Positions 50,934 to 59,526 of a DNA stretch of 64,000 bases are shown in pieces. How positions within the stretch are numbered: the first letter of the stretch is position 1; each line of letters begins with the position of its first letter. The translations under genes and the position numbers were made by a program. Under the pieces are notes generated by a model. The model saw nothing but the letters and a program-made list of their open reading frames with translations. It ran no database searches and was not told where the DNA came from. Source of the DNA: Photobacterium jeanii (GTDB lineage Bacteria > Pseudomonadota > Gammaproteobacteria > Enterobacterales > Vibrionaceae); NCBI RefSeq assembly GCF_001650345.1, contig NZ_LVHF01000025.1, positions 97,547-161,546 of the forward strand. The letters run 5' to 3'.

Positions 50934-51335
50934 ATGAAGCAACGAGATATTCAGGTGTTGCAAGAAATGGGATTAACTTACTGGCAAATTCGTAAGCCAG
51001 CATGTTTTCCTGCGCTTGAAGTGCCAGTGATCAATTTACCCGATGATTGCCAACTTCTTTTTGTCACGCCCGATCCGTTAAATGAACACGATGCGTGGCT
51101 GTTTGGTCGGATCCTCAAAAGTATGAAATTAACCTCTGAGCAAGCCTTGATGCTACCGCCGAGTGCGGTCGATCAGCTTGGTCAGCATCAATTGGTGTGG
51201 TGTTGGTTTGCGGGCTGTGAAGTGGCGGCACCTGCGGGTGTGCAAGTGCTGAACTCTGATGCTTTAGCAACCATGCATACCAATCCCACTGCAAAGAAAG
51301 CCTTGTGGCAACAAATCTGTTCTTATGACAACTAA
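50934..51335 (+). CDS. holD: DNA polymerase III psi subunit
   Basis: A 133-residue protein of the HolD family by sequence and context. The N-terminus KQRDIQVLQEMGLTYWQIRK is the conserved clamp-loader/SSB-linking segment, and LPDDCQLLFVTPDPLNEHDA continues the fold. Psi bridges the clamp loader to chi and stabilises it. I chose ATG 50934; an ATG at 50919 adds five residues. The gene overlaps rimI by 11 nt, the same holD-rimI pair as in E. coli. Confidence 0.87.
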   Translation: MKQRDIQVLQEMGLTYWQIRKPACFPALEVPVINLPDDCQLLFVTPDPLNEHDAWLFGRILKSMKLTSEQALMLPPSAVDQLGQHQLVWCWFAGCEVAAPAGVQVLNSDALATMHTNPTAKKALWQQICSYDN

Positions 51336-51771
51336 AATGGTTCCTTTAGCCACCCATCATCTAGATGCCGTGTGGCAGATCGAGCAAGCTGCTCACGCCT
51401 TTCCTTGGTCTGAATCTATGGTTCGTGCTGAGCCAAGTAAACGCGCATGTAATTATGCTCTGACTGTTGATGATGCCGTCGTCGGTTACTGCTTTGGTCA
51501 GCTGGTGGCCGGTGAAGCAACTTTGCTAAACATTGCGATTGATCCTCAAGCGCAAGGCAAAGGCTACGGTAAGTTGTTACTCGACGGTTTTATCGAACAG
51601 ATGAAAGCCCAACAAGCTGAAGAAATTTGGCTTGAAGTGCGAGCGAGTAATACCCGTGCTTATCATTTGTATGAGGCGCTCGGTTTTAACGAAATTAATC
51701 GCCGTGAAGGCTATTACCCTGCTGAAAATGGGCGCGAAGATGCGCTGATCATGACCTACATGATCATGTAG
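51325..51771 (+). CDS. rimI: [Ribosomal protein bS18]-alanine N-acetyltransferase
   Basis: A 148-residue GNAT enzyme that acetylates the N-terminus of S18. Motifs: WQIEQAAHAFPWSESMV, LLNIAIDPQAQGKGYGKLLL (acetyl-CoA loop) and IWLEVRASNTRAYHLYEALG, then FNEINRREGYYP and EDALIMTYMI, all typical of RimI. Its start overlaps the end of holD, implying coupled translation. Confidence 0.95.
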   Translation: MTTKMVPLATHHLDAVWQIEQAAHAFPWSESMVRAEPSKRACNYALTVDDAVVGYCFGQLVAGEATLLNIAIDPQAQGKGYGKLLLDGFIEQMKAQQAEEIWLEVRASNTRAYHLYEALGFNEINRREGYYPAENGREDALIMTYMIM

Positions 51772-51795
51772 CGGTAGTTAACCTAAGGTTATGGC

Positions 51796-51824
51796 TGTTT
51801 CTTTGCTGTGACTTTGCGTATAAT
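51796..51824 (+). promoter_or_regulatory. Possible promoter of prfC
   Basis: A perfect TATAAT (51819-51824), with only a weak -35 (TGTTTC, 51796-51801) at 17 bp. Transcription would start near 51831. Confidence 0.4.
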
Positions 51825-51830
51825 TCCGCC

Positions 51831-52010
51831 ACTTTCCTGCGCAGGTGCGCTTGTCAGATTCTGCACTGCTAAGAGGTTGAGATGTAATTACGGTTCACGT
51901 TTTTTATGACTCCCTGCTCAGCAGGCACAGAAACTCATTCTCGGATCAAGCAAAGGGCGTGATGCCAAGCTTGATCTGCTATTGAAATCTCTAACAGGAT
52001 TATCAACGTT
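51831..52010 (+). promoter_or_regulatory. prfC leader with a start-stop mini-ORF
   Basis: The about 180-nt leader holds AAGAGG (51871-51876), then five bases, then ATG immediately followed by TAA (51882-51887): a start codon directly joined to a stop, with a good ribosome site. Further on, CCTGC-TCA-GCAGG and a perfect GATCAAGC (51944-51951) / GCTTGATC (51969-51976) stem precede prfC. A ribosome parked on a start-stop next to a release-factor gene could be regulatory, but this is inference. Confidence 0.4.
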
Positions 52011-53591
52011 ATGTCATTTCTACAAGAAGTGGGTAAACGTCGTACGTTTGCTATCATTTCTCACCCGGATGCGGGTAAAACCACCATCACCGAAAAAGTA
52101 TTGTTATTCGGAAACGCGATCCAAAAAGCCGGTACGGTAAAAGGTCGTGGCTCTAACCAGCACGCTAAGTCTGACTGGATGGAGATGGAAAAAGAACGTG
52201 GTATCTCGGTAACTACGTCTGTAATGCAGTTCCCTTACAACGATTGTTTGGTGAACCTACTGGATACCCCAGGACACGAAGACTTCTCGGAAGATACCTA
52301 CCGTACGCTGACGGCGGTTGATTCATGTTTGATGGTTATCGATGCCGCGAAAGGTGTCGAGGATCGTACACGTAAACTGATGGAAGTAACCCGTCTGCGT
52401 GATACGCCAATCGTTACTTTCATGAACAAATTGGACCGTGACGTTCGTGATCCAATGGAAGTGCTAGATGAAGTAGAAAGCGAGCTAGGTATGGCTTGTG
52501 CCCCTATTTCATGGCCGATTGGTTGTGGTAAAGAGTTTAAAGGTGTTTACCACATCCACCGTGACGAAACGATCCTGTACGAATCAGGCCATGGTCACGA
52601 AATCCAAGAAGTACGTATCATCAAAGGTCTAGATAACCCTGATCTTGATGCTGCAGTTGGTGCAGATCTAGCAGAAAGCGTACGTGAAGAGCTTGAGCTT
52701 GTGATTGGTGCGTGTCCTGAGTTTGATCACGACCTATTCCTAGCGGGTGAACTAACGCCTGTTTACTTCGGTACAGCACTGGGTAACTTTGGTGTTGACC
52801 ACATGCTAGACGGTCTAACCAAATGGGCACCTGCGCCGAAAACTCGCCAAGCGGTTGAGCGTAGTGTTGAAGCGACCGAAGAGAAATTCTCTGGTTTCGT
52901 ATTCAAAATCCAAGCAAACATGGATCCAAAACACCGTGACCGTATCGCATTTATGCGTATCGTATCGGGTACTTACAGCCAAGGCATGAAGATGAATCAT
53001 GTGCGTACTGGCAAAAACGTAAGTATCTCTGATGCGGTAACTTTCATGGCGGGTGACCGTTCTCGTGCAGAGCACGCTTACGCGGGTGACATCATTGGTC
53101 TGCATAACCACGGTACGATCCAGATCGGTGATACCTTCACTCAAGGTGAAGCACTGAAATTCTCGGGTATTCCGAACTTTGCGCCGGAGCTATTCCGTCG
53201 TATTCGCCTAAAAGATCCACTGAAGCAAAAACAGCTGCTTAAAGGTCTGGTACAGCTTTCTGAAGAAGGTGCGGTACAGGTATTCCGTCCGCTACAAAAC
53301 AACGACCTGATCGTAGGTGCGGTTGGTGTGCTTCAGTTCGACGTGGTTGTTGCACGTCTAAAAGCCGAGTACAACGTAGAAGCGATTTACGAGAGCGTAA
53401 ACGTCGCTACAGCACGTTGGGTTGAGTGTGACGACGCGAAGAAATTCGAAGAATTTAAGCGTAAGAACCAACAAAACCTAGCGCTGGATGGTGGTGATAA
53501 CCTAAGTTACATCGCACCAACTATGGTTAACTTGAACCTAGCGCGTGAGCGTTTCCCTGAGATCGATTTCCGTGCGACTCGCGAGCACTAA
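52011..53591 (+). CDS. prfC: Peptide chain release factor RF3
   Basis: A 526-residue translational GTPase that ejects RF1 and RF2 after peptide release. G motifs: [19 protein letters not shown] (P-loop), [20 protein letters not shown] and [12 protein letters not shown]. These match E. coli RF3 closely, including [20 protein letters not shown] in switch I. C-terminal domains end in [13 protein letters not shown]. It has a structured leader and a strong terminator, so it is monocistronic. Confidence 0.98.
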   Translation: MSFLQEVGKRRTFAIISHPDAGKTTITEKVLLFGNAIQKAGTVKGRGSNQHAKSDWMEMEKERGISVTTSVMQFPYNDCLVNLLDTPGHEDFSEDTYRTLTAVDSCLMVIDAAKGVEDRTRKLMEVTRLRDTPIVTFMNKLDRDVRDPMEVLDEVESELGMACAPISWPIGCGKEFKGVYHIHRDETILYESGHGHEIQEVRIIKGLDNPDLDAAVGADLAESVREELELVIGACPEFDHDLFLAGELTPVYFGTALGNFGVDHMLDGLTKWAPAPKTRQAVERSVEATEEKFSGFVFKIQANMDPKHRDRIAFMRIVSGTYSQGMKMNHVRTGKNVSISDAVTFMAGDRSRAEHAYAGDIIGLHNHGTIQIGDTFTQGEALKFSGIPNFAPELFRRIRLKDPLKQKQLLKGLVQLSEEGAVQVFRPLQNNDLIVGAVGVLQFDVVVARLKAEYNVEAIYESVNVATARWVECDDAKKFEEFKRKNQQNLALDGGDNLSYIAPTMVNLNLARERFPEIDFRATREH

Positions 53592-53631
53592 TCGTTAGCG
53601 CTTATTGAATAAGCTGCTCAGATAATTTGCT

Positions 53632-53663
53632 AAAGCCGTCACCGATGTGACGGCTTTTTTTTT
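53632..53663 (+). terminator. Rho-independent terminator after prfC
   Basis: AAAGCCGTCAC (53632-53642), CGAT and GTGACGGCTTT (53647-53657), then a long T run. Confidence 0.9.
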
Positions 53664-53739
53664 GTCTCTGATTTCGGGAGGTATATAGTTACTGCAGTAT
53701 GCAACTTGTTTGCTTTGAGAGGCGCTCTGGGAGGCGATC

Positions 53740-55848
53740 ATGGATGTGGTAACCGAAAGACAAACGACGGCAGTAACGACACCATCGCAAGAAAAAGGGA
53801 TTTATTCATGGCCGGGTAAGGCCTATCCCCTAGGGGCGACAGTGCAAAAACACGGGGTGAATTTTAGCCTGTACTCCAAACATGCGACCAAGGTTGTGCT
53901 GCATTTGTTTAAAGATCGCAACGATAGTGAGCCGCTTCTGTCTTTTGATCTGAACTCCACCATCCATAAGCGCGGCCATTATTGGTTTGTGTTTATCGGC
54001 AATATTGGTCACGGCCAAGTGTATGCTTTCCAAGTTGATGGCCCATGGCAACCTGAAGCCGGTTTACGATTTGATGCGGAAAAAGTGCTGGTGGATCCAT
54101 ACAGCCATGCATTGTGTTTTAGCGAAGATTACCAACGTGAGCGCGCTATTCAGGCAGGTTCTAACATGGATGCCTGTATGAAAAGTGTGGTGGTCGATCA
54201 TATGACGTTTGATTGGCAGCGCACGCAATCGCCGCGTCATTCGCTCACCGATACCGTGATCTATGAAATGCATGTGGCGGGTTTTACCCGTCATCCAAAC
54301 TCTGGGGTGAGTGAAGAAAAGCGGGGTACTTATGCTGGCGTAATTGAAAAGATCCCGTATTTAAAATCGCTAGGGGTAACAGCAGTTGAGTTGATGCCAG
54401 TGCAGCAATTCGATCTCTCTGATGCGCCTCCAGGACGTGAAAATTATTGGGGATATAGCCCGATCAACTTCTTTGCTTTGCACTCTGGCTATAGCGTTGA
54501 GCAAGACCCACTTGCGGCGATCAATGAATTCAAAACCATGGTACGCGAGCTTCATAAAGCCGGGATCGAAGTGATTCTGGACGTGGTGTTTAACCACACA
54601 GCAGAAGGGGATGAAAACGGCCCCACGTTCTGTTTCAAAGGGCTGCAAAACCCGGCGTATTACTTGATTGATAAACAAACGGGGCAATACGCGAATTACA
54701 GTGGCTGTGGCAATACCTGTAATGCTAACCACAGCGTGTTACGCCGGATGATCATCGATGCGTTGCATTACTGGGTTACTGAGATGAAAGTGGATGGCTT
54801 CCGGTTTGATTTAGCCTCGGTATTGGCGCGTGATAGCGATGGTCAGCCTATGAGTCAGCCGCCATTGTTGTGGTCGATAGACTCCGATCCGATTTTAAGC
54901 AGTACCAAGATCATTGCCGAAGCGTGGGACGCGGCAGGTTTGTATCAGGTGGGCTCGTTTATTGGTGACCGCTGGAACGAATGGAACGGAAAATACCGAG
55001 ATGATGTGCGCGCATTCTGGCGTGGTGATAGCCATACCGTTAGTCGTTTTGCATCGCGGATTTTAGGCTCGCCTGATATTTATGGTTGTCAGCATCACTC
55101 ACCGCACCGCTCGGTGAATTTCATTTGTGCGCATGACGGCTTTACTCTCAATGACTTGGTGAGTTACAGCGAGAAACATAACTGGGATAACGGTGAACAT
55201 AACCGTGATGGCGATAACCATAACTTGTCCTGCAATTATGGCGTCGAAGGGCCCACCACGGTCACGGAAATTGAAGCGTTACGCCATCGTCAGTGTAAAA
55301 ACATGCTCGCAACCCTGTTCTTATCGCTGGGAACGCCGATGCTGAATATGGGTGATGAGGTGCGTCGTACTCAGCAAGGTAACAACAATGCTTATTGTCA
55401 GAATAACGAACTCAGTTGGTTTGATTGGCAGCTAGTGGACAAACATGCTGATCTCTATCGGTTTGTCTCAATGCTCAGTCAATTACGTAGTAAAGAGCCG
55501 ACCCTAGATTGGAACATGCACCGTTCGCTCAATTCGGTACTCGATTCGGTCGAGATTTGCTGGCACGGCATTGAGCCTCATCAGCCTGATTGGGGCGAGC
55601 GTTCGCACACCTTGGCGCTGACTGTGAACCATCCATTAACCGACGATGAATTGTACGTGGTGTGCAACGCCTACTGGGATCCACTCGAGTTTACCATTCC
55701 TGATCGTGAACAAACGGATTGGCACTTGGTGATTGATACCGCTGCGCCAAGCCCGTGTGACATCTATTCTGTTGATGAGGCGCCACGTTATGCGGACAAT
55801 AGCGTGGTGGTCACAGGTCGCAGCATGGTAGTGATGGTAGCGAAATGA
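53740..55848 (+). CDS. glgX: Glycogen debranching enzyme GlgX (isoamylase type)
   Basis: A 702-residue GH13 enzyme. An N-terminal CBM48 (about residues 30-130, PLGATVQKHGVNFSLYSKHA) precedes the catalytic barrel. Nucleophile Asp357 is in VDGFRFDLASVL, acid/base Glu394 in KIIAEAWDAAG and transition-state Asp466 in ICAHDGFTLNDLVSY. It removes short branches left by glycogen phosphorylase. GGGAGG precedes the ATG. No other glycogen genes are near, so it is an orphan here. It is about 45 residues longer than E. coli GlgX, mainly at the N-terminus; the long N-terminal tail has no clear function. Confidence 0.94.
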   Translation: MDVVTERQTTAVTTPSQEKGIYSWPGKAYPLGATVQKHGVNFSLYSKHATKVVLHLFKDRNDSEPLLSFDLNSTIHKRGHYWFVFIGNIGHGQVYAFQVDGPWQPEAGLRFDAEKVLVDPYSHALCFSEDYQRERAIQAGSNMDACMKSVVVDHMTFDWQRTQSPRHSLTDTVIYEMHVAGFTRHPNSGVSEEKRGTYAGVIEKIPYLKSLGVTAVELMPVQQFDLSDAPPGRENYWGYSPINFFALHSGYSVEQDPLAAINEFKTMVRELHKAGIEVILDVVFNHTAEGDENGPTFCFKGLQNPAYYLIDKQTGQYANYSGCGNTCNANHSVLRRMIIDALHYWVTEMKVDGFRFDLASVLARDSDGQPMSQPPLLWSIDSDPILSSTKIIAEAWDAAGLYQVGSFIGDRWNEWNGKYRDDVRAFWRGDSHTVSRFASRILGSPDIYGCQHHSPHRSVNFICAHDGFTLNDLVSYSEKHNWDNGEHNRDGDNHNLSCNYGVEGPTTVTEIEALRHRQCKNMLATLFLSLGTPMLNMGDEVRRTQQGNNNAYCQNNELSWFDWQLVDKHADLYRFVSMLSQLRSKEPTLDWNMHRSLNSVLDSVEICWHGIEPHQPDWGERSHTLALTVNHPLTDDELYVVCNAYWDPLEFTIPDREQTDWHLVIDTAAPSPCDIYSVDEAPRYADNSVVVTGRSMVVMVAK

Positions 55849-55901
55849 AACCGTTAAGGTGATAAGCACATCATGCTGAGACGAAAACAAGAGAGGGAAA
55901 G

Positions 55902-56108
55902 GTGGGAACGATAGCGAATTGGCTAAAGCAGGCGGTAGCCAGCTACGATGCTTGGTGTCAACGAATAGGGTTAACGGAGCAAAACCGTCGCTGTTGTGCG
56001 CCTGTGCGTTACGATAGCGATGATCCGCGCCATCCTGATAATCAGAGATCATCTTGTTCATCTGTTCCCGCTTCATCATCAGCGGAGCGTCGTAATGAGC
56101 ACCAATGA
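55902..56108 (+). CDS. Small conserved-looking protein, DUF5363-like
   Basis: A 68-residue ORF starting at GTG 55902, directly after GAGAGGGAAAG, a strong ribosome site. The first half, IANWLKQAVASYDAWCQRIG then LTEQNRRCCAPVRYDSDDPR, has a W-L-K...YDAWC...GLT...R-x-C-x-P pattern that I associate with the DUF5363 family of tiny proteins near tatD-type genes in Vibrionaceae. The Ser/Arg-rich tail (about residue 48 on) looks unconserved. Its end overlaps the next gene by 14 nt, implying translational coupling. Function unknown. Confidence 0.6.
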   Translation: MGTIANWLKQAVASYDAWCQRIGLTEQNRRCCAPVRYDSDDPRHPDNQRSSCSSVPASSSAERRNEHQ

Positions 56109-56919
56109 GCCTAAACACCCAAATGACGAGGTGATTAATGGCTTGATCGATAGCCATTGTCATTTTGATTTTGCCCCGTTTGCCGAAGATCCTGCTCATT
56201 ACTTAGCGCTGGCGCAGCAACAAGGGGTCACTCAGTTAGTGGTGCCTGCTGTCGGACAGCGCAATTGGCAAACGCTGGAGCAGCTTGCTGCGCAGTTTCC
56301 GAATATTTATTTCGCTCTTGGCTTACATCCATTCTTTAGTGCAGAGCACGGTGAGACACCACTTATTGCACTCGAACACGCTTTGCAGCGTGCAGAGAGC
56401 AATGCGCAGTGTGTAGCTGTTGGTGAGTGTGGACTGGATTTTGCGATCCCTGATGCTGATCGTCATCAACAGCAAACATGGTTAGAAGGGCAGTTAGCAT
56501 TGGCTAACCGTTTCGACAAGCCGATTATCTTGCACTGTCGCAAAGCCTTTCCTGAGCTTGTTAGATTATTGAGACAAAATCCACCCAAACGAGGTGGCGT
56601 ATACCATGCGTTTAGTGGCAGCTATCAACAAGCGGTTCAACTCCTTGATCTAGGTATCAAAATTGGCGTTGGAGGGACCATTACTTATGGTCGTGCGCAT
56701 AAAACTCGCACTACAATGACTAAGTTGCCATTGGCAGCCTTACTGCTCGAAACCGATGCACCCGATATGCCTGTTGCCGGTTTTCAGGGACAACCCAATC
56801 GTCCTGACCGACTTCGTAATATATTGCACAGCTTGGCGGCACTCAGAACGGAATCTGAACAAGAAATAGCAAGGGCGACCTCCTTGACTTGTGCTGAACT
56901 TTTCAGCATTCCTTTGTGA
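56095..56919 (+). CDS. yjjV: TatD-family metal-dependent hydrolase / DNase, YjjV-like
   Basis: A 274-residue TIM-barrel hydrolase. Metal ligands are visible in order: IDSHCHFDF (HxH), GECGLDFAI (Glu), IILHCRKAF (His), YHAFSGSYQ (His) and ETDAPDM (Asp). It is a predicted 3'-5' DNase or phosphoesterase. ATG 56095 has GGAG 8 nt upstream; the frame opens further upstream, but those residues overlap the small gene and look non-native. E. coli yjjV also lies near the deo operon, matching this context. Confidence 0.9.
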   Translation: MSTNEPKHPNDEVINGLIDSHCHFDFAPFAEDPAHYLALAQQQGVTQLVVPAVGQRNWQTLEQLAAQFPNIYFALGLHPFFSAEHGETPLIALEHALQRAESNAQCVAVGECGLDFAIPDADRHQQQTWLEGQLALANRFDKPIILHCRKAFPELVRLLRQNPPKRGGVYHAFSGSYQQAVQLLDLGIKIGVGGTITYGRAHKTRTTMTKLPLAALLLETDAPDMPVAGFQGQPNRPDRLRNILHSLAALRTESEQEIARATSLTCAELFSIPL

Positions 56920-56977
56920 GCTAGATCTCAAAAGAAAAACGTTTGCGTTAACCGATTGCGCAAAATGCTAATGCTAT

Positions 56978-57045
56978 TGTGATCCCAGTCACGCTTGAGA
57001 TTAAACTTTCACATCCTTTCCTTGCAAAGTGTGAGGTTGGCATTA
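56978..57045 (+). promoter_or_regulatory. Tandem CRP sites (CRP/CytR-type promoter) upstream of nupC
   Basis: TGTGATCCCAGTCACG (56978-56993) differs from the CRP consensus core by one base. A second, weaker site TGTGAGGTTGGCATTA lies at 57030-57045. Their centres are 52 bp apart. From the TATAAT at 57067-57072 the start would be near 57079, putting the sites at about -93 and -41. This is the geometry of E. coli deoP2-like promoters, where CytR binds between two CRP dimers. No clear CytR box was confirmed. Confidence 0.65.
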
Positions 57046-57066
57046 TTTTATCGGCCCGAGCATAAG

Positions 57067-57072
57067 TATAAT
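57067..57072 (+). promoter_or_regulatory. -10 element of the nupC promoter
   Basis: A perfect TATAAT without a recognisable -35 hexamer, as expected for a CRP class II-dependent promoter. Confidence 0.5.
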
Positions 57073-57137
57073 GCGCCGGACTCATTAGTGAGCCGAATTG
57101 TCGAGACGCCAAATTTAACTAAAGGATGCCATAAACT

Positions 57138-58403
57138 ATGAGCCTGTTTATGAGCCTGGTTGGGATGGCTGTGCTGCTAGCAATCGCAGTACTGTTATCA
57201 GATAACCGTAAAGCTATTAATCTACGTACTGTTGGTGGCGCATTTGCCATCCAATTCTGTTTAGGTGCATTTGTTCTGTATGTGCCTGTTGGTCGTGACG
57301 TACTGTATGGTATGTCTCAAGCTGTAGCTAATGTGATTAGCTACGGTAACGACGGTATTAACTTCCTATTCGGTGGTTTAACGTCTGATAAGATGTTTGA
57401 AGTGTTCGGTGGCGGCGGTTTCGTATTCGCATTGCGTGTACTACCAGTTATCGTATTCTTCTCTGCATTGATCAGCGTTCTTTACTACATGGGTATCATG
57501 CAATTTGTAATCAACATCCTTGGTGGTGGTCTACAAAAAGCACTTGGTACTTCACGTGCGGAATCAATGTCTGCAACAGCTAACATCTTCGTAGGTCAAA
57601 CGGAAGCTCCTCTAGTTATCCGTCCTTTCGTACCTAAAATGACGCAATCTGAGCTGTTCGCGGTAATGTGTGGTGGTCTAGCATCTGTAGCGGGTGGTGT
57701 ACTAGCCGGTTACGCATCTATGGGTGTACCTCTAGAGTACCTAATCGCAGCATCATTCATGGCGGCACCTGGTGGTCTTCTATTTGCTAAAATCATCAAG
57801 CCTGAAACTGAAGAGCCAATCGAGCAACTTGCTGGCGACGACGCAAACGGCGACGACAAACCAGCTAACGTCATCGATGCAGCAGCAGCGGGCGCGTCTT
57901 CTGGTATGCAACTAGCACTTAACGTAGGTGCAATGCTACTAGCGTTCATCGGTCTAATCGCTCTAATCAACGGTATGCTAGGTGGCATCGGTGGTTGGTT
58001 CGGTATGCCTGAGCTAACACTAGAACTAATTCTAGGTTACGTATTCTCTCCACTTGCATTCCTAATCGGTGTGCCATGGGAAGAAGCAACAATCGCTGGT
58101 TCTTTCATCGGTCAGAAACTGGTAGTTAACGAATTCGTTGCTTACCTAAACTTCGCACCTTACCTAGCGGATGGCGCAGAAGTTGTTCTTTCTGCTAAGA
58201 CTGAAGCAATCATTTCTTTCGCACTATGTGGTTTTGCTAACCTTTCTTCTGTAGCAATCCTACTTGGTGGTCTAGGTGGTCTAGCACCTAGCCGTCGTCA
58301 CGACATCGCTCGCTTCGGTATGAAAGCGGTAGCGGCAGGTACTCTATCGAACCTAATGTCTGCGACAATTGCTGGTCTATTCGTAGCTGTAAACGCGATG
58401 TAA
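57138..58403 (+). CDS. nupC: Concentrative nucleoside transporter (NupC family)
   Basis: A 421-residue inner-membrane CNT permease that imports nucleosides with H+ or Na+. Signatures: [40 protein letters not shown] (nucleoside-binding region), [20 protein letters not shown] and [18 protein letters not shown]. The ion-coupling preference was not determined. It is expressed from a probable CRP-dependent promoter and ends at a terminator, upstream of xapX and deoCABD. It would supply thymidine and other nucleosides for the downstream catabolic enzymes. Confidence 0.95.
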   Translation: MSLFMSLVGMAVLLAIAVLLSDNRKAINLRTVGGAFAIQFCLGAFVLYVPVGRDVLYGMSQAVANVISYGNDGINFLFGGLTSDKMFEVFGGGGFVFALRVLPVIVFFSALISVLYYMGIMQFVINILGGGLQKALGTSRAESMSATANIFVGQTEAPLVIRPFVPKMTQSELFAVMCGGLASVAGGVLAGYASMGVPLEYLIAASFMAAPGGLLFAKIIKPETEEPIEQLAGDDANGDDKPANVIDAAAAGASSGMQLALNVGAMLLAFIGLIALINGMLGGIGGWFGMPELTLELILGYVFSPLAFLIGVPWEEATIAGSFIGQKLVVNEFVAYLNFAPYLADGAEVVLSAKTEAIISFALCGFANLSSVAILLGGLGGLAPSRRHDIARFGMKAVAAGTLSNLMSATIAGLFVAVNAM

Positions 58404-58427
58404 TCATCGGCTAACAGCCACTCGCTT

Positions 58428-58459
58428 AAAACGCCACGGTATTTACCGTGGCGTTTTTG
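58428..58459 (+). terminator. Rho-independent terminator after nupC
   Basis: AAACGCCACGGT (58429-58440), ATTT and ACCGTGGCGTTT (58445-58456), then T's. Confidence 0.9.
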
Positions 58460-58992
58460 TATCTGGCGCTTGTGGGTTTTCCAGCATCCTGCACTTAATA
58501 CTCCCTTCCTGTTTGTTAGTTCCTGTTTGTTACTAAACTCGCGCTACTTGCCTTTCTATTTCTCTTTCTTTTGGTTGTTTCTCTTCATCTACGATAAGTC
58601 TGCGCTTGCTTTGGCTCGGTGCATTGGGTTGGTGTTTTGGAATGACGGATGCTCTTTGTTTGCTTATGCCTCAGGGGGATTGTTTCTGCTGGGTATTCTT
58701 GTATTTCGTTATAACTAAAGGTGTTGAGTATAAAGTGTGATTTAGCTCGCCTTGAGCCTTGCTGAGTGCTTGATATCAAAGGAGATCAACAGGTTTAGTA
58801 AAAACACCAATATGGGTGAAACTTATCGCCATAAAATCGATTGCGCTCCCTTTTCTGGATGCCATCATTACTTACTATGGTTGTCATTGAGAGCAAACAA
58901 GATCTCGGTAACACGTATTTCTCGTCGTCACTTTGGTTGCGGTTTTGAGTCTACACTCATAGTTGGCTTAGCAAGCAATAAGAGAGACGAAG
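58460..58992 (+). promoter_or_regulatory. nupC-xapX intergenic region with a possible CRP site
   Basis: 533 bp without a convincing gene. Two ORFs of 82 codons (58470-58718 and 58752-59000) lack ribosome sites and family features. A 14-bp tandem duplication TTCCTGTTTGTTAG/C is at 58506-58533. A CRP-like site AAGTGTGATTTAGCTCGCCT (58733-58752) could drive xapX-deoCABD. The rest is pyrimidine-rich and unexplained. Confidence 0.4.
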
Positions 58993-59166
58993 ATGGGTGA
59001 AGTTGTTTTGTCTATCGTGGCGGGGTTTATCGTCGGGATGTTGTTTTCAGCGATCAAGTTACCGATCCCTGCACCACCTGTATTATCAGGGGTCATGGGG
59101 ATAGTGGGCGTTTACCTTGGCGGGATAGCGTACCAGTGGATTGTGGCGCATTTCTTCTCGGGATAG
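58993..59166 (+). CDS. XapX-domain small membrane protein
   Basis: A 57-residue protein: two hydrophobic segments (VVLSIVAGFIVGMLFSAIKL and VMGIVGVYLGGIAYQWIVAH) around a proline-rich PIPAPPVLSG turn. This is the XapX domain, named for an association with nucleoside (xanthosine) permeases. The ATG follows GAGAGACGAAG. V. cholerae has a similar small gene between nupC and deoC as I recall, which supports that it is real. Its role is unknown; a helper for nucleoside uptake is inference from context. Confidence 0.8.
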   Translation: MGEVVLSIVAGFIVGMLFSAIKLPIPAPPVLSGVMGIVGVYLGGIAYQWIVAHFFSG

Positions 59167-59526
59167 CAGAAGAAAACGCGACAAAATACAAACAAAATCA
59201 CAAGGTTAGATTGGTAGCGGTGGTAAACACATTGTCTACATCAGGAAACACGACTTTAATGGAGTGGACATTCTGACCTTGGTATGATGGATGTATCATC
59301 TGGATTGGATGATTGCTATTGCAGCTTCCCCAAAACGTGATGGGAATTATCACGCAGCTGTGAATGGCGTAAGCAAGGTGAACCCTCCACCTTGCGCGGT
59401 GAAAAAGGATGTCGATTGAGTGCCCAAACGCACCTCAATTCTTCAAGGAGCAAGTCCGCTCAGTGAGCAGTTCGCACTGTGTGAACTGTTTGACTTAGTA
59501 ATGATAACTGGACTCTGGAGATAGTC
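59167..59526 (+). promoter_or_regulatory. deoC leader region with a series of hairpins
   Basis: 360 bp without a firm gene. From 59336 on, hairpins follow one another: CGTGAT/ATCACG (59336-59354), GCAAGGTG/CACCTTGC (59373-59395), ATTGAG/CTCAAT (59415-59439), GCTC/GAGC (59458-59468) and CAGTT..CAC/GTGAACTG (59468-59488). The deoC ribosome site GGAG is at 59517-59520. A 29-codon ORF (59409-59498) spans three of them but has a poorly spaced ribosome site. No promoter could be placed with confidence. No known riboswitch consensus was recognised. Confidence 0.4.

Noticed and set aside
55636..56199. A 187-codon open frame on the minus strand across the end of glgX and the start of yjjV
   Set aside because: It overlaps three plus-strand genes with clear ribosome sites and motifs, shows no recognisable domain, and is explained as the shadow of their codon bias.
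58470..58718. An 82-codon hydrophobic ORF after nupC
   Set aside because: It starts inside the gap without a ribosome site, and its hydrophobicity follows from a pyrimidine-rich tract that includes a 14-bp tandem duplication. No family features.
58752..59000. An 82-codon ORF overlapping the xapX start
   Set aside because: No ribosome site, unusual composition, and it overlaps the better supported xapX gene in another frame.
59409..59498. A 29-codon ORF (MSIECPNAPQFFKEQ...) before deoC as a gene
   Set aside because: The AAGG sits directly against the ATG, so the ribosome site is not usable in the normal way, and I know no family. It is kept only as part of the leader description.
59250..59500. 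A c-di-GMP (GEMM) or guanidine riboswitch before deoC
   Set aside because: The conserved core sequences of these classes as I know them are not present; only generic hairpins are seen.
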